Of a DNA stretch of 64,000 nt, positions 1-8,005 are shown piece after piece. The notes below the pieces were generated by a model that was not told the origin of the DNA, made no database searches, and worked only from the letters and a program-made list of their open reading frames with translations. The stretch comes from Qipengyuania marincola (lineage in GTDB: Bacteria > Pseudomonadota > Alphaproteobacteria > Sphingomonadales > Sphingomonadaceae): NCBI RefSeq assembly GCF_029688625.1, contig NZ_JARULC010000001.1, forward strand, positions 434,001 to 498,000, written 5' to 3'. Both the position numbers and the translations under genes were made by a program. Within the stretch, counting starts at the first letter, position 1. Every line of letters starts with the position of its first letter.

Positions 1-499
1 CTTCGGTCCGCACCGCGTCTTCAGGCGGCATCTGGCCTTCGGAAATGAAGCGACGGGCATTGGTGTATGCGCCGGTGTCGACATCGACCGAGAAGGTGGA
101 CACCGGCTCGTTCGCGACGAGTTTGACCGAAGAGACCTCTTCACCGTCATACCGGTCGCGGTTGGGCTCTGCGGGCACGAATACCGGCGGAAAATAGCGG
201 TAGCTGCTGTCGACGAGCACCGTCTCGCCCGTTGCCGGATCGATATACTCGTCCGCGGTAATGACCGGCATCGGCGAGGCTGATTCCGCCACGACTCCGT
301 TCTGGATGCGTGCGCCGGTGACCGTGATCGCCTGGCTTGCTGCCGGCGGCGGCGGTGGCGGGGGCGGTGGGGGCGCCGAGCGGTCGGCATTGGGCGAAGC
401 CTTCGATCCGGTAAGGACGATCCCCTCGTCCTGGCTCGCGGAGCACCCGGTAATCACAATGGCGAGCGCGCAGCTCGCAACAAGCGCCATCTTACGCAT
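1..499 (-). CDS. von Willebrand factor A-type lipoprotein, N-terminal part (truncated by window edge)
   Basis: Reading minus from ATG at 499 gives a short signal peptide ending in a lipobox (ITGC, Cys19), so the product should be a lipoprotein. Next come a run of ten prolines (about residues 43-52) and a conserved block containing FSVDVDTGAY followed by ARRFISEGQMPPEDAVR. That block is the hallmark of the N-terminal domain of YfbK-type VWA proteins. The VWA domain and C-terminal DUF3520-like region would lie left of the window. A GGGAGA ribosome site precedes the start; a second ATG three codons in is less likely because it would lose the basic N-region. Function in the family is poorly defined (envelope or stress-associated). 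Confidence 0.82.
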   Translation of the reverse strand, partial: MRKMALVASCALAIVITGCSASQDEGIVLTGSKASPNADRSAPPPPPPPPPPAASQAITVTGARIQNGVVAESASPMPVITADEYIDPATGETVLVDSSYRYFPPVFVPAEPNRDRYDGEEVSSVKLVANEPVSTFSVDVDTGAYTNARRFISEGQMPPEDAVRTE

Positions 500-588
500 C
501 GGCAGTCTCCCTTTTCTCGGGATACAGAGTTACATGATCCGGGCGTTAATGCCGACTGAACGTGTTGTGCGGGCGACGAGCCGAGCCT

Positions 589-2091
589 TCAGGAGGCTTC
601 GTCCGCCGGCTTGTCGATATTGCGGCGAAACAGAACCCGGTCTTCGGGGCCGAAGCCGCGTCGCCAGATCACCCAGCCGTACACCAGCAGGATAGCGGGC
701 ACGCCGAAGGCCAGCTCGGCCCATTCGGGTAATTGCGTCGCCAGCCACCCGACCACCACCGCGGGCGCGGTCGCATAGACCAGCGCCCAGCGGAAATTGT
801 TGATCGAATGGCCCAGGATGCGTGACAGAAGGATCGCCTTCACCAGGCTCGCCGTTCCCAGCGCCAGCGCGAGGGCGATTGCCGCGGCGGCGGCCTTGAA
901 CGGTTCGCCATAACCGCCCGCCACCATCGCCTCGATCAGCACGACGGTCAGCACGCCTTGCAACACGATCGTGCCGACGGAAATCCAGAGATTCTTCACC
1001 CGCGCGACATAGATCAGCACGGCCTCGGAGACGACGGCCGTCGCTGCCACGACCTCGGCCATCAGGAGGAAGGCCAGCGCGCCCGTGCCGCCCACGAATT
1101 CCGGCCCGACCAGGCCCATGACCGCTTCGCCCGGTACGCCAAGCGCCAGCGCGATGCCGGCTTGCATGGCGATGATCCAGAAGCCCACCTGGCAGACCTG
1201 CCTGGCGATCGCCTCGTAATTCTTCGTCTTGAGGTTCTTGGTGATGACCGGGCCGAGGATCGGTTCGAAACTGGTTTTGAGCTTTTGTGGCAGGCTCGCG
1301 ACCTGCTGGGCGATGTAATAGACGCCGACCGCGCTAGGCGCGGCGAACAGGCCGAGGATGAAGATATCGAGCCGCCGCGTACCCCATTCGATCGCATCCG
1401 CGGTGGCAAGGGGGAGAGCGCGCGCCGTCATTCTGGCCATGTAGCGCACCTCGATCCGCCAGCCGCGCGGCAGTCCGTAGCTGCGCAGGAACGACCACAA
1501 GCCGGTGGCGAGCCCGGCATAGATCGATACGAGATAGGCGAGCGACAGGCCGGAATCCCGAAACTCCGGTAGCAAATAGAACACGCCGGCCATGATCGAG
1601 ATGGTCCATGGCTCCACCACCGCGCGAGCGCGGACCGTGGTGGCGATATCGTATCTGTATGCCTGTGCGGCGAGGACGATCTCGGTCAGCGCATAGCCGG
1701 GAATGGCGAAGACGATCAGCCTATCGAGCTCGGTATATTGCCCACTGGGAAAGAGCGGGGCGGGCACGAACCAGAAGAACGTTGCGGCGATGCCGGAGAA
1801 AATCAGCGCCAGCAGCATCCCGTCGAACACGAGGTTGGCCGGATGTGTCCCCTCGCCATCGGACAGGCGCTGGGCCAGGCCACGCTTCTCCCCCATCGCG
1901 CAGACCAGCGCGACCAGCTCGACCACGACCAGTGCGGAGGCGAAAACGCCCAGGGCCTCCGGCCCGTAGAGCCGGCCGGCAATGAACAGGAAGGGCAGGC
2001 GCGCGAGCAGCCGAAGCAAAAAGCCGAAGAAATTCTGCCGCCCGCCCTTGGCAAGGGCGTTCAGGTCCTCGTCGGACTGCGCGGCTGTCAC
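589..2091 (-). CDS. polysaccharide/lipid flippase of the MOP (Wzx-like) superfamily
   Basis: A 500-residue protein made almost entirely of hydrophobic segments (about 12-14 helices) with a basic loop near the N-terminus, matching the size and texture of Wzx/RfbX-type O-antigen or exopolysaccharide flippases. Such proteins move undecaprenyl-linked glycans across the inner membrane. The start is a GTG overlapping the gpsA stop by four bases (GTGA), so it is translationally coupled to gpsA. No glycosyltransferase cluster is adjacent, so the substrate cannot be named. MurJ is an alternative within the superfamily, but the protein lacks an obvious MurJ-like layout. Confidence 0.8.
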   Translation of the reverse strand: MTAAQSDEDLNALAKGGRQNFFGFLLRLLARLPFLFIAGRLYGPEALGVFASALVVVELVALVCAMGEKRGLAQRLSDGEGTHPANLVFDGMLLALIFSGIAATFFWFVPAPLFPSGQYTELDRLIVFAIPGYALTEIVLAAQAYRYDIATTVRARAVVEPWTISIMAGVFYLLPEFRDSGLSLAYLVSIYAGLATGLWSFLRSYGLPRGWRIEVRYMARMTARALPLATADAIEWGTRRLDIFILGLFAAPSAVGVYYIAQQVASLPQKLKTSFEPILGPVITKNLKTKNYEAIARQVCQVGFWIIAMQAGIALALGVPGEAVMGLVGPEFVGGTGALAFLLMAEVVAATAVVSEAVLIYVARVKNLWISVGTIVLQGVLTVVLIEAMVAGGYGEPFKAAAAAIALALALGTASLVKAILLSRILGHSINNFRWALVYATAPAVVVGWLATQLPEWAELAFGVPAILLVYGWVIWRRGFGPEDRVLFRRNIDKPADEAS

Positions 2092-3077
2092 CCGGCACCG
2101 CCCTGTTCGGCGCGCAGCGGCCGCGCCAGCAGCGCCGAGACTGTCTCTCGCGGATCGTCGCCCTGGATCAGGCCATGAACCGCGGCGACGATCGGCATGG
2201 GGACGCCATGGCGCGCGGCAAGTTCAACGAGTACCGGCGCCGTATGCGCACCCTCGGCCACCGTATGCCGGTCGGCCATCAGGTCTCCAGCCCTCTGCCC
2301 TTCGCCCAGCGCCTTGCCGAGCGAGAAGTTTCGGCTTGAGGTGGAGGAGCAGGTCAGCACGAGGTCGCCGAGGCCGCAGAGGCCCGCGAGCGTTTCCGCA
2401 CGGGCCCCCAGCGCTTCTCCGAACCTGAGCATTTCGGCATAGCCACGCGCAATCAGCGCGGCGCGCGCGTTCTGGCCGAGGCCGAGCCCGTCGACCACAC
2501 CGCAGGCGATGGCCAGGACATTCTTCACCGCCCCGCCGATTTCCGCGCCGGTCACGTCGTCCGAATAATACGGACGGAAGGCCGGGCGCGCGATCACGGG
2601 CGAGAGGCGATCCCACTGCTCCTCCCCGCCCGAACAGGCGAGGGTTACAGCGGTGGGGAGCCCTTCGACCACTTCATGCGCGAAGGTCGGACCGCTCAGG
2701 ACTGCGATGGCATTGCCCGGGGCCGCATCGCGGGCCACGTCGTTCATCAACCGGCCCGTGCTGGCTTCGATACCCTTGGAACAGAGCACGAGATCGGCGG
2801 GATGCTGGCGCATCGCCCCAAGGACGCTGCCCATGTGCTGGGCGGGCGTGACGACCAGCAGGATATCGAGAGCCGCCATCGCGCCAAGATCGTCGGTCGC
2901 GCGCACGGTGGGCAGGAGCGTGGCGGAGGGAAGGAACAGGGAGTTGGTATGCGAGCGATTGATTTCTTCGACCAGCTCCTCCTCGCGCGCCCACAGCAGG
3001 ACGTCGCGGCCATCGCTCGCCAGCATCTGGGCGAGCGCCGTTCCCCAGGCACCCGCGCCGAGCACGCCTACCCTCAT
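2088..3077 (-). CDS. gpsA: glycerol-3-phosphate dehydrogenase [NAD(P)+]
   Basis: Reduces dihydroxyacetone phosphate to sn-glycerol-3-phosphate for phospholipid synthesis, in the cytoplasm. The 329-residue protein has the Rossmann motif GAGAWG at residues 7-12, the CSKGIE block with Lys101, the SGPTFAHEV block near 128-136 and the catalytic lysine in GGAVKNVLA (Lys185). The [11 protein letters not shown] signature lies near 235-245. Length is normal for GpsA. Its start overlaps the tsaD stop by four bases and its end overlaps the flippase start, so tsaD-gpsA-flippase reads as one minus-strand operon. Confidence 0.97.
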   Translation of the reverse strand: MRVGVLGAGAWGTALAQMLASDGRDVLLWAREEELVEEINRSHTNSLFLPSATLLPTVRATDDLGAMAALDILLVVTPAQHMGSVLGAMRQHPADLVLCSKGIEASTGRLMNDVARDAAPGNAIAVLSGPTFAHEVVEGLPTAVTLACSGGEEQWDRLSPVIARPAFRPYYSDDVTGAEIGGAVKNVLAIACGVVDGLGLGQNARAALIARGYAEMLRFGEALGARAETLAGLCGLGDLVLTCSSTSSRNFSLGKALGEGQRAGDLMADRHTVAEGAHTAPVLVELAARHGVPMPIVAAVHGLIQGDDPRETVSALLARPLRAEQGGAG

Positions 3078-4114
3078 GCCTTCACTCCCGCGCCGCGCAC
3101 CGGCTGCGCTTCCGGGTCGAGCGGCCAGCGCGGTCGCGCGGCGAGGTCAAGCGGGTCGGGCGCAAAGCCGTCCATGCGCAACCGTTCGATCCCGGCCCAA
3201 GCGATCATTGCGGCATTGTCCGTGCATAGCTTCGGCGGCGGGGCGGCGAAGCGCATGCCCTGGTCGGTCGCCAGCCGTTCGAGCGCGGCGCGCACGGTCG
3301 CATTGGCTGCGACGCCGCCGGCTACCACCAGCGTCTCGACCTTTTCCATGTCGGCGAGAGCGATGTGCAACCGATCGGTTATGCAATCGACTGCCGCCTG
3401 CTGGAAACTCGCCGCGATATCCTCGCGCCGGTACTGTCCGCTTTCATGGGCGCGCAGCACGGCGCTCTTGAGCCCGGCGAACGAGAAATGCGGTTCGCCG
3501 CTGCCGACCATGGGCCGGGGCAGGGGCACTGCCTGCGGGTCGCCCGACAGCGCCTCACGCTCCAACGCGGGGCCGCCGGGAAAGCCGAGTCCGAGTATTT
3601 TCGCAGTCTTGTCGAAAGCCTCGCCCAGCGCGTCGTCGATCGTGGTGGCGAGGCGGCGGTATGCGCCCACGCCATCGACTCGCAAAATCTGGCAATGGCC
3701 GCCGGAGACGAGCAGCAGGGCGTAGGGGAAGGCGATATTCGCATCGGCGAGGCGCGGGCTGAGCGCGTGGCCTTCAAGGTGATTGACCGCGATCAGCGGC
3801 GTGTCACTCGCCATGGCCAGCGCCTTGGCGCTTACCAGCCCGACCATCACACCGCCGATCAGCCCCGGGCCTGCGGTTGCGGCAATCGCATCGCAATCGT
3901 CGAGAGTGACCTCGGCATCGGCCAGCACGCCTGCGATCATCGGGGCGAGCCGTTCGGCATGGGCGCGGGCGGCGATTTCGGGCACCACACCGCCATACGG
4001 CGCGTGCTCCGCATTCTGCGATGCGATGCGCTGCGCCACGATCCGGCGTTCGCCATCGACCAGTGCGGCGGCGGTTTCGTCGCAGGAGCTTTCTATGCCG
4101 AGCACGAGTACCAT
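3074..4114 (-). CDS. tsaD: tRNA N6-adenosine threonylcarbamoyltransferase
   Basis: Transfers the threonylcarbamoyl group from TC-AMP to A37 of ANN-decoding tRNAs, working with TsaB and TsaE. The sequence starts with the ASKHA-fold motif ESSCDET (residues 8-14) and carries the metal-binding pair in NHLEGH (His112, His116). Its 346 residues match bacterial TsaD. It is divergent from hemC with only 46 bases between the starts, a common alphaproteobacterial arrangement, so the two promoters must be closely packed. It leads the tsaD-gpsA-flippase transcription unit. Confidence 0.97.
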   Translation of the reverse strand: MVLVLGIESSCDETAAALVDGERRIVAQRIASQNAEHAPYGGVVPEIAARAHAERLAPMIAGVLADAEVTLDDCDAIAATAGPGLIGGVMVGLVSAKALAMASDTPLIAVNHLEGHALSPRLADANIAFPYALLLVSGGHCQILRVDGVGAYRRLATTIDDALGEAFDKTAKILGLGFPGGPALEREALSGDPQAVPLPRPMVGSGEPHFSFAGLKSAVLRAHESGQYRREDIAASFQQAAVDCITDRLHIALADMEKVETLVVAGGVAANATVRAALERLATDQGMRFAAPPPKLCTDNAAMIAWAGIERLRMDGFAPDPLDLAARPRWPLDPEAQPVRGAGVKA

Positions 4115-4160
4115 CGCGCTTTCCCTTAGCGGGATCGCTCGCTAGGGCAAGCATACCGCT

Positions 4161-5090
4161 ATGCCCGACATGCCCATCATCCGTCTCGGAACCCGTCAGT
4201 CACCGCTCGCCATGGCGCAGGCTCGCGAAACGCGCATGCGGCTCTGCGCGGCGCATGGCTGGGACGATGACGCTGTCGAACTCGTGCCCGTGGTCGCCAG
4301 CGGCGACCGCATCCAGGATCGCCCGCTGGCCGAGATCGGCGGCAAGGCGCTGTGGACGCGCGAGCTCGATTTCTGGCTGGCCGAGGGGCGGATCGACGCG
4401 GCGGTCCATTCGATGAAGGATGTCGAAACCATCCGGCCTGCCGAACTCCATATCGCCGCCATCCTGCCGCGCGCGGACAAGGCCGATCGGCTGCTGGGGG
4501 CGATTTCAATCGATGCGATCCCGCAAGGCGCGCTCGTCGGCACGAGCGCTCCGCGACGGGCAGCGCAATTGCTCCACCGGCGGCCCGATCTCAAGGTTGC
4601 AAGCATTCGCGGAAACGTTGCGACGCGGATGGCCAAGCTTGAAGCGGGCGAGGCGGATGCAACCTTCCTTGCAGCGGCCGGACTCGATCGGCTGGGCGAG
4701 GGCGAAATCGGTGTCCGGCTCGATCCGGAAGAGTGGCTGCCCGCTCCGGCACAGGGCGCGATCGGCCTCGAATGTCGCAGGGAAGACATGCGAACGCGTG
4801 AGCTTCTCGCGGCAATCGACCATGGGCCGAGCCACGCGGAGGTGCTCGCCGAACGCCATCTACTAGCAGGGCTCGGCGGTGGCTGCAGCAGCCCGATCGC
4901 GGCGCTGACCCGGACCGAGGGCGAAAAGTTGCATCTTTCCGCAGCGATTTTCAGCAGTGATGGAAGCGAGCGGATCGCCGACGAGGCGCGATTTGCCGCC
5001 GGCGATTCCGATGCCCCGCGCGACCTTGCACGGCGCTTGCTCGCGGCGGCCTCGCCCGCCACCCGCGCGCTGTTCGAAGGTCCGGCATGA
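4161..5090 (+). CDS. hemC: porphobilinogen deaminase (hydroxymethylbilane synthase)
   Basis: Polymerises four porphobilinogens to hydroxymethylbilane in haem synthesis. The 309-residue sequence shows the N-terminal substrate loop LGTRQSPLAMAQ, the HSMKDV motif (residues 83-88), the GTSAPRR block and the dipyrromethane-carrying cysteine in GLGGGCSSPIA (Cys242). The stop overlaps the hemD ATG by four bases (ATGA), consistent with a hemCD operon. Confidence 0.97.
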   Translation: MPDMPIIRLGTRQSPLAMAQARETRMRLCAAHGWDDDAVELVPVVASGDRIQDRPLAEIGGKALWTRELDFWLAEGRIDAAVHSMKDVETIRPAELHIAAILPRADKADRLLGAISIDAIPQGALVGTSAPRRAAQLLHRRPDLKVASIRGNVATRMAKLEAGEADATFLAAAGLDRLGEGEIGVRLDPEEWLPAPAQGAIGLECRREDMRTRELLAAIDHGPSHAEVLAERHLLAGLGGGCSSPIAALTRTEGEKLHLSAAIFSSDGSERIADEARFAAGDSDAPRDLARRLLAAASPATRALFEGPA

Positions 5091-5767
5091 AGCCGCTGAT
5101 GCTGCTGCGGCCCGAACCGGGTTTCGGCGTTTCCGCCGAGACCGCACGCGAGATGGGGATGGAGGTCATCGGCGGCCCATTGTTCTCGATCGAGCCAGTG
5201 GCCTGGGACCCGCCGGAAAGTGACGCGTTCGACGGCCTGCTGATCGGCAGCGCCAACGCCTTGCGTCATGGCGGCGAGGCGCTCGAACGCTATGCCCGCC
5301 TGCCTGTCCATGTCGTGGGCGAGGCAACGGCAGACGCGGTGCGCGCAGCTGGCATGCTGGTCGGCCAGATCGGTCGTGGCGGCCTGCAATCGCTGCTCGA
5401 CCGGCTTGCGGGCCGGACCCTGCGCCTGCTGCGGCTGGCAGGGGAAGACCGCGTCGCGCTGACCGCGCCCGAGGGCATTACGCTGGAGACGCGCACTGTC
5501 TACCACGCAGTGCCCGAGGAGGTGGCTGACGCGGAAAAGCTCCGCACCGATGCGGTCGTGGCTCTCCATTCGGGTGCCGCGGCGACGCGGTTCGCGTCCG
5601 AAATCGACCGGCTCGGCATAGACCGCTCCCCGATCGCAATTGCGGCGATCGGTCCGCGCGTGGCCGAGATGGTCGGCAGTGGCTGGCAATCCGTCCACAT
5701 CGCAAAGGCGCCCGACGATGCGCAGCTACTGGCCTTGGCCAGATCTTTGTGCCAAGATTCCGCCTGA
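5087..5767 (+). CDS. hemD: uroporphyrinogen-III synthase
   Basis: Cyclises hydroxymethylbilane with inversion of ring D. HemD sequences are poorly conserved. The call rests on the position immediately after hemC with a 4-base overlap, the 226-residue length typical of the family, the N-terminal LLRPEPGFGVSAE pattern and the two-lobed layout with LLIGSANALRHGG and VALHSGAAATRFA repeats, which resemble the paired Rossmann-like lobes. It precedes a mitofilin-like gene by 54 bases and is probably cotranscribed with it. Confidence 0.9.
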   Translation: MKPLMLLRPEPGFGVSAETAREMGMEVIGGPLFSIEPVAWDPPESDAFDGLLIGSANALRHGGEALERYARLPVHVVGEATADAVRAAGMLVGQIGRGGLQSLLDRLAGRTLRLLRLAGEDRVALTAPEGITLETRTVYHAVPEEVADAEKLRTDAVVALHSGAAATRFASEIDRLGIDRSPIAIAAIGPRVAEMVGSGWQSVHIAKAPDDAQLLALARSLCQDSA

Positions 5768-5821
5768 CAGGGATGGGTCGCCCGGAGAATACAGGGTGCA
5801 CGGGTCGCAGAACGGAAGTCG

Positions 5822-6712
5822 ATGAAAGAATTCAACAGCACCTTGCGCAAGGGGCCGTCGGTCAAGCCCGTGCTGGCAGCCGTCGTCGCCTCCTTCCTGC
5901 TTGGCGGCGCTCTGGCTGGCTACGTTGTCTACAAGATGCAGGACGAGGGCGAGGCTACGACGGTGGCTGAGCCCGAGGCGCGGGCCACCTCGCTGGCCAG
6001 TGCGATACCAGCTTCGCCCACGCCCAGCCCGACGGCCACCTCCAGCCAGGCGGCGGAGCGGGCAGTTGCGCGGGTAGAGGAACAGCAAGGCGGGATCGAT
6101 CAGCGCCTTGCCGCTGCCGAACAACGCCTTGCGCGGCTCGACCTGCAGGCACAAGCGGCGGCGGGGAACGCAGCACGAGCCGAAGGACTGCTTATCGCCT
6201 TCGCTACGCGCCGCGCGCTGGAAAAAGGCGCGGAACTCGGTTTTCTCGCCGACCAGCTTCGCCTGCGCTTCGGCGACGCCATGCCCAATGCGGTCGACAC
6301 GCTGATCCGTGCGAGCCGCAATCCGGTGACGCTCGACGTGTTGATCGCCCGGTTGGAAGGGCTGGCACCGCGCCTCGCGGAACCCTCGCGGGAAACCGGC
6401 TTCGCGCGATTGCAGGAAGAACTATCGCAGCTTTTCGTCATCCGCAGCGAGAGCGCGCCATCCCCGCAGCCCCAACGGCGCCTGGAACGGGCGCGCCTGT
6501 TCCTCGAAAGCGGACGAACCGAAGCGGCGATTGCGGAAGTGCGTAACCTGCCGGGGGTCAGCAATGCGCAGAGCTGGCTGCGCGACGCGGAACGCTATGC
6601 AGCGATGCAGCAGGCTCTCGACCTGATCGAGACGGCCGCCGTGCTCGAACCGCGCCGGTTGCGCGACGGGGCGGGCAATCGCATCGAACAGCCCAGCCCG
6701 GTCGAGGAATAG
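5822..6712 (+). CDS. mitofilin (Mic60)-like inner-membrane protein
   Basis: A 296-residue protein with one N-terminal transmembrane helix (about residues 17-38), a Ser/Pro/Thr/Ala-rich linker, an Ala/Glu/Gln/Arg-rich helical and probably coiled-coil segment (about 60-115), and a helical C-terminal half. This topology and the position directly after hemC-hemD fit the alphaproteobacterial COG4223/mitofilin family, which shapes intracytoplasmic or cristae-like membranes in some species. It is shorter than the Rhodobacter-type proteins, and I cannot verify the C-terminal mitofilin signature by eye, so the family assignment relies mostly on synteny. It ends two bases before the convergent UbiH-type gene. 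Confidence 0.65.
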   Translation: MKEFNSTLRKGPSVKPVLAAVVASFLLGGALAGYVVYKMQDEGEATTVAEPEARATSLASAIPASPTPSPTATSSQAAERAVARVEEQQGGIDQRLAAAEQRLARLDLQAQAAAGNAARAEGLLIAFATRRALEKGAELGFLADQLRLRFGDAMPNAVDTLIRASRNPVTLDVLIARLEGLAPRLAEPSRETGFARLQEELSQLFVIRSESAPSPQPQRRLERARLFLESGRTEAAIAEVRNLPGVSNAQSWLRDAERYAAMQQALDLIETAAVLEPRRLRDGAGNRIEQPSPVEE

Positions 6713-6713
6713 A

Positions 6714-7937
6714 TCAGGCCTTCAGCATCTCGGGCAAGTCGCCGGAAATGCCGCGCGCCTCGTCCATGAAGAAACGCTTGAGCCAGCCCGAGCGCTGGAT
6801 GCCCGCCATGCCGGCGCGCCGCACGGCACTCGCAGCCTTGCCCGGCACGCCGAATATTCGGGTCAGGCCGTCGGTTGCGCCCATCACCATCAACCCGTCC
6901 AGCGCGCGCCATTCCTCGTATTTCTTCAACACCTGCCGGTCGCCGAGATCGAGGCCGAGCCGCAGTGCCTCGTCCAGCACTTCGACTAGCGCGCCCACAT
7001 CGCGCAGGCCAAGATTAAGCCCCTGCCCGGCAATCGGGTGCATGCCGTGCGCACTGTCCCCGACCAGTGCCAACCGGTCGTCGACGATCCTGGCGGTATG
7101 CTGGAAGCTGAGGGGATAGGACGAGCGCCCGCTATTGAGCGACAACTCGCCGAGCAGGTCGCCCATGCGTTTCTGCACTTCGGCGAGAAATGCGCGGTCG
7201 GACAGTTTGAGGACCGCTGCCGCATCCTTTTCGTCCACCGTCCAGACCAGCGCGCTACGATGCGCGCCGTCGGGCCCGTCCAGCATGGGGAGGAGGGCGA
7301 AGGGGCCTTCGGGATAGAAGATTTCCCACGCCACATTGTCATGCGACCGGCTGTGTCGGAGGCCGGAAATGATTGCCCGGTGGCTGTAATCCCAGGCGGC
7401 CATCTTGAGCCCGGCATCCTCACGTGAAGGCGAACCGCGTCCCTCGGCGCCCACCATCAGCGCGGCCTTGAGCACCGTGCCATCCCCCAGCGTCGCGGAA
7501 ACGCCGAATTCGCCGCGCGTTCGCTTCACCACCTCGACCGGCGCGTGCCAGGCGATCAGCGGTTCTTGTCGCGCGGCTTCATGCAGGGCGAGGCGAAGCT
7601 GGCGATTGGCGAACATGCGGCCCAGCGTGCCCTCATGCGGTTCGGGCCTGAAATCGAGCCGACCGCGCTTCATCTGGTCCAGCACCGCGATCGCAGCGAT
7701 GTCGCAGCCATGCGGTTCGAGCGTCTTCTCAAGACCGATCCTGCGGAACAGGCGCCAGCTCGCAGTCGAGATTGCCGAGGCCCGTCCGTCGAAACCCTCG
7801 GCTGTCAAATCGGCAGGATCGGCGCGATCCACGAGATGGCTCGAAATGCCCTTGCTCGCCGCAGCCAGTGCCAGCGTCATGCCGACCAGTCCTCCGCCGA
7901 GGATCAGGAGGTCGCGGGTTTCGTCTGCTTGTGTCAC
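6714..7937 (-). CDS. FAD-dependent aromatic hydroxylase, UbiH/UbiF/VisC family (ubiquinone biosynthesis)
   Basis: A 407-residue flavoprotein monooxygenase. The dinucleotide-binding GGGLVG lies at residues 14-19, the second FAD/NAD motif GAEGRGS at 163-169, and the family signature GDSAHGMHPIAGQGLNLGLRD at about 293-313. These define the UbiH/COQ6 group that hydroxylates the quinone ring. The exact ring position cannot be told from sequence alone. The start is a GTG with GAGG about nine bases upstream. It is convergent with the mitofilin-like gene and divergent from the DsbD-like gene. Confidence 0.9.
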   Translation of the reverse strand: MTQADETRDLLILGGGLVGMTLALAAASKGISSHLVDRADPADLTAEGFDGRASAISTASWRLFRRIGLEKTLEPHGCDIAAIAVLDQMKRGRLDFRPEPHEGTLGRMFANRQLRLALHEAARQEPLIAWHAPVEVVKRTRGEFGVSATLGDGTVLKAALMVGAEGRGSPSREDAGLKMAAWDYSHRAIISGLRHSRSHDNVAWEIFYPEGPFALLPMLDGPDGAHRSALVWTVDEKDAAAVLKLSDRAFLAEVQKRMGDLLGELSLNSGRSSYPLSFQHTARIVDDRLALVGDSAHGMHPIAGQGLNLGLRDVGALVEVLDEALRLGLDLGDRQVLKKYEEWRALDGLMVMGATDGLTRIFGVPGKAASAVRRAGMAGIQRSGWLKRFFMDEARGISGDLPEMLKA

Positions 7938-8005
7938 CTTGATGCGCCTCGTTGCGAATGCCCTGTCATGCCCCTAGATGCGCATCCGTGGACGAAGCAA
8001 GGACT

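Noticed and set aside
4196-5698. 500-codon open frame antisense to hemC and hemD
   Set aside because: Ser/Arg-rich shadow frame without recognisable motifs; the sense genes are certain.
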